Source: Flavobacterium sp. M31R6 (GTDB taxonomy: Bacteria > Bacteroidota > Bacteroidia > Flavobacteriales > Flavobacteriaceae). From it: 64,000 bases of DNA. Numbering within the stretch: the stretch's first letter is position 1; each line of letters opens with the position of its first letter. The stretch lies in NCBI RefSeq assembly GCF_013284035.1, contig NZ_CP054141.1, positions 2,232,001 through 2,296,000 on the forward strand, given 5' to 3'. The notes beneath the pieces are model-generated. The model did no database searches, had not been told where the DNA came from, and saw only the letters and a list, made by a program, of their open reading frames with translations. Of the stretch, positions 26,960-35,926 are shown in pieces. Both the position numbers and the translations under genes were made by a program.

Positions 26960-27304
26960 TTAATTGACTAATTCTTTTTTTATGACCTGTGAATGTGCGT
27001 TCATAAGGTCTTCATCAATGTACTGCCAATTGTGCTTAAGTGTAAGGATTTCTCCTGTTTCTTTGACAATGTATTCGTAAGGTTCGCACGCAACCTTCTC
27101 AATGTTTCCTGGCAGTTCTGTTCCGACGAGGGATTTGCAAGTAGCTTCATCAAATGTCGTTGAAATGTTAGCCTTGCGCATCGTCAGATAGATCTTTCCT
27201 GTCTTGTTGCTTACTAAAGGCTCTAAACCGCCTTGAACAATAAGCATCGATAATACTTTTCCTGTTTCTGTGGTAAATGTTTTTACGTCGAAAATTTTAA
27301 CCAT
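26960..27304 (-). CDS. Hypothetical protein, first gene of the ATPase/DUF3871 operon
   Basis: This 114-residue protein has no family I can name. It is beta-rich at the N terminus (VKIFDVKTFTTETGKVLSMLIVQGG) and helical at the C terminus, the profile of a small nucleic acid-binding protein such as an SSB-like fold, but no diagnostic motif is present. It is followed 63 bases later by the ATPase start at 26896. The upstream region holds a long A/T palindrome (27386-27413) and a terminator of the neighbouring gene, so this gene probably has its own promoter in between. Confidence 0.6.
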   Translation of the reverse strand: MVKIFDVKTFTTETGKVLSMLIVQGGLEPLVSNKTGKIYLTMRKANISTTFDEATCKSLVGTELPGNIEKVACEPYEYIVKETGEILTLKHNWQYIDEDLMNAHSQVIKKELVN

Positions 27305-27439
27305 GGTTCTTCTTTTTTAAATTAGACATACGGGGGATCACCCAATTCAAAAAAGCAGGGCGGTTGGTGGGTGGATAATCTCGCTCTTTGAAAAAAAAAA
27401 TTTTTTTTCAAAGAAAAGTGAATCTTGATAGAATAAAAA

Positions 27440-27461
27440 AACCTAACTTGGGAGTTAGGTT
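27440..27461 (-). terminator. Rho-independent terminator for the leftward genes ending at 27,487
   Basis: A 9-bp stem (27440-27448 with 27453-27461, AACCTAACT/AGTTAGGTT) is followed, in the leftward reading direction, by TTTTTT. A second palindrome with 13-base arms (27386-27413) lies a little further on. Confidence 0.75.
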
Positions 27462-27486
27462 TGAGATAAATTTATACAATTAGGTT

Positions 27487-28137
27487 TTATTCATGATACG
27501 AAAAAGATTCCGGTTCAATGAAAGTTCTTTCTTCAAAAATTCGTAAGCTACTTTTGTAAAATTTAGACGTTGCTTTTTTAACGTCAATGTTTAAATGATT
27601 AATTTTTCCAATAATTGATATTGAACTTTCCAGTTCGGGATGTCCTAAGCTGCCAACTTTTTCAGTAAATAAAAAATCTATAAACACCGTATTTCCTTCG
27701 ACATAATATTTTCCAAAGTCGACTCCTAAATGTTCATCTGTCAATCCATTTAAAATACCATACATTCTTTTTACGTAATTTTTTGTGTCGGTAACAGCTT
27801 CAGTATTTAATAATTTATTTTGAAAATCTCTGAAAACGTATCCATCTTTTCTAAAATAAAAAAACATATATCCGTCGTTACTCCCAATTTTTGCAACATA
27901 ATACCCTTTAGTTTTAATTAGGTTATTAGTGTAATCTTTTTCATTTTTAGAAGATATATAAAATTCTTTGTCCAAATTTCTCTGCTTAATTGCTTCAAGT
28001 TCTTTTCTATTTGCTTCTGCTTTTTGGTGACGTATTATTGGATCAGAATTTTGCTTATCTAAGTCTTTTTTTTCATTATTCGAATAGATTATAATTCCAA
28101 GTACTGCTAAGATGATTATTACTATAGTTAATGTCAT
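27487..28137 (-). CDS. Membrane-anchored hypothetical protein
   Basis: This 216-residue protein is unrecognised. One N-terminal hydrophobic helix (residues 2-20, TLTIVIIILAVLGIIIYS) is followed by a charged linker helix and a mixed alpha/beta domain with several aromatic strands (GYMFFYFRKDGYVFRDF). The helix lacks a cleavage site or lipobox and looks like a membrane anchor. It starts 26 bases after the secreted-protein gene and ends before a terminator, so the two form an operon. Cargo of this kind with no known function is common in Bacteroidetes islands. Confidence 0.6.
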   Translation of the reverse strand: MTLTIVIIILAVLGIIIYSNNEKKDLDKQNSDPIIRHQKAEANRKELEAIKQRNLDKEFYISSKNEKDYTNNLIKTKGYYVAKIGSNDGYMFFYFRKDGYVFRDFQNKLLNTEAVTDTKNYVKRMYGILNGLTDEHLGVDFGKYYVEGNTVFIDFLFTEKVGSLGHPELESSISIIGKINHLNIDVKKATSKFYKSSLRIFEERTFIEPESFSYHE

Positions 28138-28163
28138 TTTGTTTAATTTAAATTATTATTGTT

Positions 28164-28685
28164 TTAATTATAGCCATAAGCCACTCCCGTCACACTTGCT
28201 TTGGTGCCTCCACTAAAACCAAAACTACCACCTTTACTTGTAATGGTAAGAATAAGGACAATATGTGCACCATTTTTTGCCGCAAGTTTTTTTAATTTTT
28301 CCATAGCTTGTGCTTGCATCTTTCCTTCTCCAGTAGTACTCCAACCGCTTGAAGCTTTAGCCATATATTCTCCTTTTTTCTTTAGACCATCTATATCAGA
28401 TTCAAGATTAGTAATTTGGACTTTCTTCCAATCAGATTCTCCATTAATAACAACTTTTTCAGATATTTTTTGTGTTCTGCCACTTGCAAAATTTATTTCA
28501 TTTACAAGATTTTTGGAAATATTATTTATCAATTCTTCTCCTTCAAATTTATACTTAATACTTCCATCTGTAAGTTCTGTTACTTTACAAACGATCGTTT
28601 CTCCAGTGTGAGTCAAAATTTTATCTTGCGCTGATACAAAAATACTTTGAGCCAATAAAACCAATACTACAATTGTTTTTTTCAT
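28164..28685 (-). CDS. Secreted hypothetical protein
   Basis: This 173-residue protein has a clear Sec signal peptide (MKKTIVVLVLLAQSIFVSAQ, cleavage after about residue 19). A beta-rich N-terminal domain follows (ILTHTGETIVCKVTELTDGSIKYKF) of the type common in Bacteroidetes periplasmic proteins, then a helix and a Gly/Ser-rich C terminus (SKGGSFGFSGGTKASVTGVAYGYN). No enzyme motif is seen. It is divergent from the HTH gene at 28,845 and shares the regulatory gap with it, so it may be controlled by that regulator. Confidence 0.6.
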   Translation of the reverse strand: MKKTIVVLVLLAQSIFVSAQDKILTHTGETIVCKVTELTDGSIKYKFEGEELINNISKNLVNEINFASGRTQKISEKVVINGESDWKKVQITNLESDIDGLKKKGEYMAKASSGWSTTGEGKMQAQAMEKLKKLAAKNGAHIVLILTITSKGGSFGFSGGTKASVTGVAYGYN

Positions 28686-28800
28686 AATTTATTTAATTTG
28701 TCCCTACTTTATTATCGGCATTGGGTATCCGAATTATTGTTATAATGTGTAATGGAAGGTGAATTTTATTTCAGAATGCAAAATGTTTCAAATATAGGCA

Positions 28801-28848
28801 AATATGCTTATTTGCAATATGCTTAATTCCACGAATTTTATTTCGTGG
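28801..28848 (+). promoter_or_regulatory. Candidate operator of the HTH gene: direct repeats plus inverted repeat over the start codon
   Basis: AATATGCTTA occurs at 28801-28810 and again at 28816-28825 (15-base period). Directly after is an inverted repeat CCACGAA (28829-28835) and TTCGTGG (28842-28848) whose right arm includes the GTG start at 28845. Binding or folding there would block initiation, which suggests autoregulation. The function is inferred from position. Confidence 0.45.
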
Positions 28849-29096
28849 AGAATCATAATAAAAAACTCATCTTAATTGAATTCGGAAATACCTTGCGAGC
28901 TATTCGTTTAGCTAAGGGATTTACGCAGGAGAAACTTGCAAATGAATTAGGCGTTGAAATTTCTCAGATAAGCAGAATTGAAAGGGGGATTATTAATACT
29001 TCGGTTGTTACAATATATCAATTGGCAAAGATTTTAAATACCAGTGTTTCTGACTTATTTAATTTTGAAGTGAAGAATATCAATAACCTTCCTTAA
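28845..29096 (+). CDS. XRE/Cro-type HTH regulator
   Basis: This 83-residue protein has a single lambda-repressor-type HTH (about 9-66: LRAIRLAKGFTQEKLANELG, then ISQISRIERGIINTS) and a short tail. It starts with GTG inside an inverted repeat. It is divergent from the secreted-protein gene, the classic layout for an autoregulated repressor. It may control the island cargo on either side. Confidence 0.85.
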   Translation: MENHNKKLILIEFGNTLRAIRLAKGFTQEKLANELGVEISQISRIERGIINTSVVTIYQLAKILNTSVSDLFNFEVKNINNLP

Positions 29097-29279
29097 AAAA
29101 TATCATATTTTTCTTTATCTCTAGGAAAGAGTAATGAAGTTAGCATTATCTCGTAAGATAAATCTCTTCTTTTTTATTTTCTCTAATAATTTTGTGAAAG
29201 TTTTTTTTAGTGCAATCAGAATGTCATTATTTACTAATTTCAGCCAAGGATAACCGATTTTATAAGTAAGACATCAATC

Positions 29280-30311
29280 TTATATAATCCCTTTCAATCG
29301 GTTTGAAATTAATTTCCAATTAGAATTCAAATTTATTGTTCTGATTTCAATTGTGTGGGTTTTGTATTTGTATTGTAAATCAAACTCCTTTTCGATTGTA
29401 GGATAGAGAAGGATTCCTTTTGCATTTTCCGTTTTTGGCGTGTTATCTTCTTGATTTAGTAAGTAACTGAATAACTGATATAGATTATTTGATTTGATTT
29501 TCTCTTTATCATAGTTGATTATCATTGTTTCTCGATAATACTTAGCATCAATAATGATTTTCTCGGAGTTGTTTTCTAATGTAATATCCGTTTCCATTTT
29601 TGGAACAAACTGAAAACTATCTATCTCTTCATATTCAAATTGCCAGTTTATTGTTTCCTTTTTTACAATATTGTATTTACTTTGTTCTATTTTATAAAAG
29701 TTTCTAATGAATGCCTCAAAGAGTTGATTCATTTTGCGTTCATCTCTTGTGAAATCAGTAAATTTATAACTTCCTTGTTCTTCTGATGGCAAAGTGTTTT
29801 CATAGATTATTTGGCAAACATTAATTAAAAACCCATAAAAACGATTGTTTCTATTTAGTTTAATTTGACTGAAAAGTGAATTATTTATTTGAATTAATTC
29901 AATACTTGAAAACATTCTTTGAAGTGTAATCAATTCTTTTTTTAAATCCTTATCAAGTCCTTTAGTTCTTGACAATGAATATATTGTAGATACTAAAATT
30001 CGATTGGTTAAAATATTAGAAGAAAAAGTATCAAAGGTGCAAATTGTTCTTTGTTTGAAGAGTAAATTGCTTTTTAAAGTCTGACTGATTTGTACTTTCC
30101 CTTTTACTCCCGCAATTTCATCTGTAAAATCTATGTAACTCCTATCGACACCTCTTTTGAGTAGTATTTTAGTTCCGTTAATTAGAATTTTAGCAAACAG
30201 GTCTAGTAACTCTGTTTTATCATCAACTGACACGTTTACGCGTTCTTTTTCTTCTAGCTTGTTCCAAGCATAGCATAAAAGATAGTATATGTTTTCAATT
30301 GGAATTTTCAT
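29280..30311 (-). CDS. mcrC: McrC-type nuclease subunit
   Basis: The 343-residue protein starts MKIPIENIYYLLCYAW, the typical N terminus of McrC. The PD-(D/E)XK part has a conserved Glu in MNQLFEAFIRNF and the catalytic Asp-Ala-Lys in KIIIDAKYY (about residue 250), followed by NLYQLFSYL. McrC is the endonuclease that works with the McrB GTPase to cut DNA containing modified cytosines. It starts 2 bases after the mcrB stop, so the two are translationally coupled. The length is normal and the nuclease residues are intact. Confidence 0.92.
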   Translation of the reverse strand: MKIPIENIYYLLCYAWNKLEEKERVNVSVDDKTELLDLFAKILINGTKILLKRGVDRSYIDFTDEIAGVKGKVQISQTLKSNLLFKQRTICTFDTFSSNILTNRILVSTIYSLSRTKGLDKDLKKELITLQRMFSSIELIQINNSLFSQIKLNRNNRFYGFLINVCQIIYENTLPSEEQGSYKFTDFTRDERKMNQLFEAFIRNFYKIEQSKYNIVKKETINWQFEYEEIDSFQFVPKMETDITLENNSEKIIIDAKYYRETMIINYDKEKIKSNNLYQLFSYLLNQEDNTPKTENAKGILLYPTIEKEFDLQYKYKTHTIEIRTINLNSNWKLISNRLKGII

Positions 30312-30313
30312 TT

Positions 30314-32947
30314 TTATTTTGAAAGTAATCTTATCATATCTGAAACATTATTCAATTCATCAAACCATATTTCTTCTAATAATGGTTTTAACTCAAAATC
30401 AATAATTTCCTGCCACCACATATTTTCATCTTCCCCATTACAAAAATTACAAAAATAACTATGTCCTATTTGAAAACCTTCTCCAAGATTACTATCTGCT
30501 TTGATTTTTTCATTTACTTTAAATACTGATGAACTAATGTGTTCTATCATACCGTTTGAAAGCCCGTTTGAAGATAAGAACGTGCGGAAGTTTTCACCAT
30601 AATCCGGTTGTAAACCAATAAATGCAAATCTTCTTCTTAGAGCATAATCTACTATTGCCAATGAGCGGTCTGCAGTGTTCATTGTTCCGATTATGTATAG
30701 ATTTTCGGGAACAAAAAAGCGGTCTTCTTCATCTTCAGCATACGTTAGTTTTAAAGCGTATTTTTCAGCTCTTTTATCTGCTTCAATTAGCATCATCAAC
30801 TCACCAAAAATCTTGCTTAAATTACCTCTGTTTATTTCATCGATAATAAAAAAGAATGGTCTCTCTGGATGTGCTAATGCTCGTTGGCAAAATGTATAAA
30901 AAACACCGTCTTTTAAATCAAATCCCCCTTTTTGTGTTGGTCTTAATCCCTGAATAAAGTCTTCATAGCTATAGGATTGATGAAATTGTACCATCTCGAT
31001 ACTTGCATCTTTTATCTCCTGCATAATTTCATACGCCAGTTTTCGAGCAATGAAAGTTTTACCAACACCAGGAGGACCTTGTAGAATTATATTTTTCTTT
31101 CTTTTTAATAATGAAACAGACTTTAAAAACTGTTCTTCACTGATAAATGGTTTGTCAGCATCTTCAGAGAATTTGTATTTCTTTATGTTGCTATGTTGAA
31201 GTAATTTTTCATTAATAATATTTTTGTTGTCTATTACTTCGCGAATTATGTCATATTCTTCTTCCGTTATTTTGAATAAACTTCCTTGGTTATTTATAAA
31301 TACTTCACAATTTTGCAGAGCAGGATTATTTTTCAGTTCATTCCAACTTACGGGAATTTCTAATTTTTCTACTAATTCAAATTCTATTTCTTCGCCTTTG
31401 TCGGTGTTGTGAATGCCTTTGGTAATTTCGTAAATTGCCTTGATTTGTTTGGTTGGTGTACTTTCGTAACCAATAATTAAATCTCCAGGTTTAGTTTGTT
31501 CGAAGTATTTGTATATCCTACGTTTGTTTCCTTTCTCATTGTGGGTTGTGTAGGTTTGTAATTCACCCTCTTTATAATTATTTATGCTCCAAATTTTAGG
31601 ATTAGCATTGAGCCACCAAAAATTTATTGGTTCCGTAATTTCAATTTCATCCAAATCTTCAACTTCTTCTTCAACGAAATCCGTTTTTACAGTTTGTTCG
31701 TTATTGAAAATTAGATTTTGTTTTTGAAAAACAGGTACTAATTCTGGGTACATTCTAGCATACTCTTTTAACAAAAATTCCCAAGGCTTAGTTGGACTGA
31801 ATGTATCTGGTCTGAAAAGTGTTTTGTAATCTTTATGCGTGTTCGATTTGTATTGATATACTTTATCTGTTATCCAGTTTACTTTTCTTCGGTGATTGTA
31901 ACCATTTGAATTTTCATCATAATAGTAATCACTTTCTATAATACCAATCCCAAGACAGGTGTTAACCCCTTTGTTGGCAAAAACTACATCTCCTTTATTA
32001 GCAGATTTAAAAATCCAGAGATTCCAAGTTTGATTAGATTGACTATCAGAAGGCAAACTTGCTTTTTCGTTTATTTCCTGCAAAGAATTGCAATTTGAAA
32101 TATCTCCAACTTTCATATTACTGTAATCTACAGCTATAATACCTTCATTATAAAACTCATCCCATTCTGAAGCTTGACTTCCTGGTGCAAACTTGAAATA
32201 ATTTCTACTTTCTTTATTTAATTTTACAATTTCATTTTTTATTTCTTCAAAAAATCTTACTACATCTAAATAACTAGTAACTTTTTTAAATTGGTCTGGT
32301 TTTGCATTTTTTAAAGAGTGGCCAGCGACAATTCCTACTTCTGGGCTACTGCATAAGTTGAGGAAAAATTGATATGCATCTTTATGTGATTTTTTGATCA
32401 TTGGAAATATAGCAATCCAAGACCTAACATCTCCAAAATTAGAAGGTCCTTGAAAATCAAATTTACTATATGTGTAATCTTTTAATTCTAACTTTTGTAG
32501 TAAGTCTTTGCCTATTTGATCTAAATAATTTTGAACGTTTTCTTTTTGTTTTGTCCATTTGTTGTAGAAAAAAGTATGTAAAATAGACCAAGGTTTTTGC
32601 CAGTTTGCAAACATATCTCTTTTACCAACTGGATAAGCCAATAATTCATTTCGAAATTCCGGTGTCAAATGATTAAAGTATTCTATATCCTTATTTCTAA
32701 TTTTATCTTTAATATCATTTACAAAATCAGCATTGATGTATACCTTATTCAAAATTTGTCTTGCGATTTCTGCACGTAATAAATTAACTGGTTGAAATCT
32801 ATTTTCTGGATTACCATAGTCATTGTAAACTTCAGTAATTACTTCTTCAGGTAAGTTATTTAAAGCCAAATACAAAACTTCTGGATTTTCTGTATATCCA
32901 TTGTATTGCTTTGCTAAATCGACTACATATTGAAATTGTGTTTCCAT
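30314..32947 (-). CDS. mcrB: McrB-type GTPase with EVE/PUA-like sensor domains
   Basis: The 877-residue protein ends in an McrB AAA+ motor with Walker A GPPGVGKT near 625, Walker B FFFIIDEINRGNLSKIFGEL near 700, and the McrB signature GTMNTADRSLAIVDYALRRRF near 755. Before it, about residues 450-565, is an EVE-like domain (FWWLNANPKIW, then KPGDLIIGYES), known to bind modified bases. A second PUA-like segment may lie at about 320-350 (LWIFKSANKGDVVFANKG). The first 300 residues are unassigned. EVE-McrB fusions recognise modified DNA and activate McrC. It follows hsdS by about 50 bases on the same strand, so it is probably in one operon with the modification genes. Confidence 0.9.
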   Translation of the reverse strand: METQFQYVVDLAKQYNGYTENPEVLYLALNNLPEEVITEVYNDYGNPENRFQPVNLLRAEIARQILNKVYINADFVNDIKDKIRNKDIEYFNHLTPEFRNELLAYPVGKRDMFANWQKPWSILHTFFYNKWTKQKENVQNYLDQIGKDLLQKLELKDYTYSKFDFQGPSNFGDVRSWIAIFPMIKKSHKDAYQFFLNLCSSPEVGIVAGHSLKNAKPDQFKKVTSYLDVVRFFEEIKNEIVKLNKESRNYFKFAPGSQASEWDEFYNEGIIAVDYSNMKVGDISNCNSLQEINEKASLPSDSQSNQTWNLWIFKSANKGDVVFANKGVNTCLGIGIIESDYYYDENSNGYNHRRKVNWITDKVYQYKSNTHKDYKTLFRPDTFSPTKPWEFLLKEYARMYPELVPVFQKQNLIFNNEQTVKTDFVEEEVEDLDEIEITEPINFWWLNANPKIWSINNYKEGELQTYTTHNEKGNKRRIYKYFEQTKPGDLIIGYESTPTKQIKAIYEITKGIHNTDKGEEIEFELVEKLEIPVSWNELKNNPALQNCEVFINNQGSLFKITEEEYDIIREVIDNKNIINEKLLQHSNIKKYKFSEDADKPFISEEQFLKSVSLLKRKKNIILQGPPGVGKTFIARKLAYEIMQEIKDASIEMVQFHQSYSYEDFIQGLRPTQKGGFDLKDGVFYTFCQRALAHPERPFFFIIDEINRGNLSKIFGELMMLIEADKRAEKYALKLTYAEDEEDRFFVPENLYIIGTMNTADRSLAIVDYALRRRFAFIGLQPDYGENFRTFLSSNGLSNGMIEHISSSVFKVNEKIKADSNLGEGFQIGHSYFCNFCNGEDENMWWQEIIDFELKPLLEEIWFDELNNVSDMIRLLSK

Positions 32948-32998
32948 ATCAATTTTTATTTTTACGTTTTAGAATAAATGTTTTTTTTTCATATTATT

Positions 32999-34372
32999 TT
33001 ATCCTAAAATTATCTTTTCTACCTGTTGTTTTGCTTTGTCAAGAATTCCCAGTGCTTCTTTTTGCAATTGTTTAGCCTGATTTCTAATCGACAGAATATA
33101 GTTTACAATTTCTGTTTGCTTTTCTAATGGGGGTAATGCTATTGGTAATGATTTATATTCTTCAGAATTAATATTAGGTTGAGCAGAAGGCCTCTGAATA
33201 GCTGAAATCCAATATTTATAAAAACTCGAATTAAGATAATAGAATATATAATCTGGGTTTGCCTTTTTTTTGTCAATTATAAATCTAATCATATAGCCAG
33301 CAAAAATTGCTTGAAATTTATTTTTTTTATATATAAAACTTTTACCTACTGTAGCTCCAGTCCTTGCAATTAATATATCATCATTATTTAAGATATAAAC
33401 AGGGTTGATATTATTGGCAGTTTTCCAAGTGTCTTTTTTTAAATTTCCCCAGTCATCGATGTCTGTTATTCTAATATACCTTGTGTCGTTATTCAAATCC
33501 CCATCTATAGCTTCTTCATTTGCGCCATATTGAGGAGATTTAATTAAAACGTTCTTGAAATCAATAAAATCAAATTTTGATTCTCTAGAAACTAAATAAT
33601 TATGTTTAGTAATATAATCTGGATCAAATCGTCCTCCACTGATTTCTTTAAAAGAAGTTCTAAAAATTCTATTAGTTAAACTATTGTCTTTTTCAGGTAA
33701 TGTTATGCCTAATTCTTTGAGTAAATAAGCATCAATACTTTCGAGAAGTTGTTTGGCTTGGGCTTCTTTTTGTTGTTTTTGTGAGTAGGCAATATTGTAT
33801 AAATCAACAATTTGTTGCTGTGTTTCGATTGAGATATTTGGAACTGGCAGATTGTTTATATCATCAGTTTGAAGACGTGGTAAAGTATTGCCAGTCATTA
33901 AATGTTTGGTTTGATTTACAATTAAATCAGACCTTAAATAAATGGTAAGAAACTCGTTTAGAAAAGTATCACTTTTGAAAATGTGAAATTCTGTTGAACA
34001 TATTCCATCAAATTCAGCTAAATACACTTTATTCAAATAAGGTCTCAATTTTGGAAACAAGATTTGTCCTTTTTTGAATATTCCCGCACTACTTATTGAG
34101 AGTTTGTCTTTGGTTTCAATATATTCTCCTGTATTACTGGTTATATTTTCTAAACCAATATAAATATCACTTTCTGAAACTTGCGTAGTTGTTGTTTTTA
34201 CATTTTTTACAACATCTTTTAATTTTAAAAGTTGGTTGTTCTTTTTTAGTTTTGCAATTGCTTCTTTCCTTTCAATATGGTATTGATTGGGGTCAATGCG
34301 TCCTTCTAATTCAGAACGATTGATTAAGAAAACTTTGCTGGGGTCTATATTATCTGGAAGTTTAAATGTCAT
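32999..34372 (-). CDS. hsdS: Specificity subunit of the second restriction-modification system
   Basis: The 457-residue protein has two target recognition domains, each closed by the conserved HsdS segment: LPVPNISIETQQQIVDLYN (about 174-192) and LPIALPPLEKQTEIVNYI (about 411-428), with coiled-coil spacers after each. It would set the DNA target of the neighbouring nuclease-methylase. It starts 6 bases after the ParB-NDT gene. It is distinct in sequence from the hsdS at 11,167, so the two systems should have different targets. Confidence 0.9.
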   Translation of the reverse strand: MTFKLPDNIDPSKVFLINRSELEGRIDPNQYHIERKEAIAKLKKNNQLLKLKDVVKNVKTTTTQVSESDIYIGLENITSNTGEYIETKDKLSISSAGIFKKGQILFPKLRPYLNKVYLAEFDGICSTEFHIFKSDTFLNEFLTIYLRSDLIVNQTKHLMTGNTLPRLQTDDINNLPVPNISIETQQQIVDLYNIAYSQKQQKEAQAKQLLESIDAYLLKELGITLPEKDNSLTNRIFRTSFKEISGGRFDPDYITKHNYLVSRESKFDFIDFKNVLIKSPQYGANEEAIDGDLNNDTRYIRITDIDDWGNLKKDTWKTANNINPVYILNNDDILIARTGATVGKSFIYKKNKFQAIFAGYMIRFIIDKKKANPDYIFYYLNSSFYKYWISAIQRPSAQPNINSEEYKSLPIALPPLEKQTEIVNYILSIRNQAKQLQKEALGILDKAKQQVEKIILG

Positions 34373-34378
34373 TGTATA

Positions 34379-35926
34379 TTAAATATGAACATCAAAATTA
34401 TCAATTAAAATTGCGGATATATTATTAATCAAAATTGATTTTATAGAAGAATAGTAACTTTCCTTATCATATGGAATCCATTGCATTTTATCCATATCGA
34501 ATGGAGGTACTGAATCGTCACTTTCAGCCTTAATTAATAGTTTATGTTTACCTGAACCTTCTGCATAAGCAACTTCGAAAAGTACATTTGGATTGCATTC
34601 TGTTATATCTGCAACAAATACATCACATTTTTTAATACAATCTAAAAGTCTTTTATCAATTCTTTCACTGGCACCTTTAAATCTCATTATAGGAATTAAA
34701 TCTAAAACAATATTTGATTTTGCTTTACTTTGTATTTCCGCTAAAGCTTCTTTAAACAGTTTATTATATTCATTTACTTTTTGATGACTCCAATAAGGCA
34801 TTGCAACAAAAACACTAATGTTTTTCTTTTGATATATTTTGTCAAATATTCGAATGATACTTTCCGATGTAGTTTCTTCTGCCTCAAATAAATGATTATT
34901 TATAATCCATTTAGAAAAGAAATTAAACTTTGCTTCTGAAGAAAATGATTTAAAATAAAGAAAAGAAGTAAGTATTTCAATACTTTGGTGATTTTTTAAT
35001 GACTTATTTTCTTTGTATAGTAAGTTTATTGCCTGTAAGGCATCAAATACTTTACTTATTAGAAGTTCATTGTCAATTTCACTTTCACTTGCTTCTGACA
35101 CCTTAACATAGTGTTTATATATACTTAGACATAAAGCCCATTTGTTTTTTTCTAAAATTGACTTTATTGAAGAAAAATCTTTAGGAATAATTCTTTTTCC
35201 TAACTCTCTTGCTAATGAACCATTATTGTCAAATATTTTATCAATTTCATCATTATTGAAATGTTTTTCACTGCCTAAAATACCTCTTAAATTTTCTTCA
35301 GATGTTAATGGTATTGTTTTAGTATTAATGTTATGAAAGTAGACTTGTACGGATTTATTAAAATATTCTGAATCTTCTGTAACGACTTCAACTATGTTTT
35401 CATCATAAAACTCTTGACCAAGAATAATACAAAAAGGAATTTTTAGATTACTAATAAATGAAGAATCTGTCGCTTCAGCAGCTGAGAGCCTATGATTACC
35501 GTCAATTCTGTGAAAAGGTTCATTATTACTTTCGATTAATTGATTTAAAAACTCATCATCTACTGATAATTCTGCGATTTTAAGATCGAAACTTGAATTA
35601 GCTGTTGGTAGTCTAAATTTTATTCCAGCTTTTTTACCTTGAACAGTGAAGTTTTTACCTATCTCTATATATTGAAGAGGTGTTTTATTTAATGCTATGT
35701 TATCTGTCTTCAGTAATGTTTTAAATTTATAACTCAAAATTACCTCTGGAAAAAAAAGAAAGCTTTCGGTTTCAAGAAAATTACTTATTGTTGCTTGTTG
35801 CTTGTCTAAAATATCTCTTTGGTAAGTGTAATCAGCTTTAGAAATTCTTGCTAATTCTTTTATTGGAGCAAAACCTCTTAAACATAATTGCCCTAATGAC
35901 CTATCAATAATTCCTTTTAAAATCAT
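34379..35926 (-). CDS. ParB/DGNHR-like domain fused to nucleoside deoxyribosyltransferase/TIR-like domain
   Basis: This 515-residue protein has two parts. Residues 1-200 contain FHRIDGNHRLSAAE (138-151), the core motif of ParB/sulfiredoxin-like DGQHR proteins such as DndB and DNA-end or nucleotide-binding ParB relatives. Residues 370-505 carry a flavodoxin-like fold of the deoxyribosyltransferase/TIR-like kind: SVFVAMPYW at the start, DVFVADITECNPNVLFEVAYAEG near 440-462 with the conserved Glu, and a PPFDMDK loop. Such domains cleave nucleotide or NAD glycosidic bonds in several defence systems. The gene overlaps hsdM by 4 bases and ends 6 bases before hsdS, so it is an integral part of the restriction operon. 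I infer a DNA-sensing part linked to a nucleotide-depleting effector. Confidence 0.7.
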   Translation of the reverse strand: MILKGIIDRSLGQLCLRGFAPIKELARISKADYTYQRDILDKQQATISNFLETESFLFFPEVILSYKFKTLLKTDNIALNKTPLQYIEIGKNFTVQGKKAGIKFRLPTANSSFDLKIAELSVDDEFLNQLIESNNEPFHRIDGNHRLSAAEATDSSFISNLKIPFCIILGQEFYDENIVEVVTEDSEYFNKSVQVYFHNINTKTIPLTSEENLRGILGSEKHFNNDEIDKIFDNNGSLARELGKRIIPKDFSSIKSILEKNKWALCLSIYKHYVKVSEASESEIDNELLISKVFDALQAINLLYKENKSLKNHQSIEILTSFLYFKSFSSEAKFNFFSKWIINNHLFEAEETTSESIIRIFDKIYQKKNISVFVAMPYWSHQKVNEYNKLFKEALAEIQSKAKSNIVLDLIPIMRFKGASERIDKRLLDCIKKCDVFVADITECNPNVLFEVAYAEGSGKHKLLIKAESDDSVPPFDMDKMQWIPYDKESYYSSIKSILINNISAILIDNFDVHI

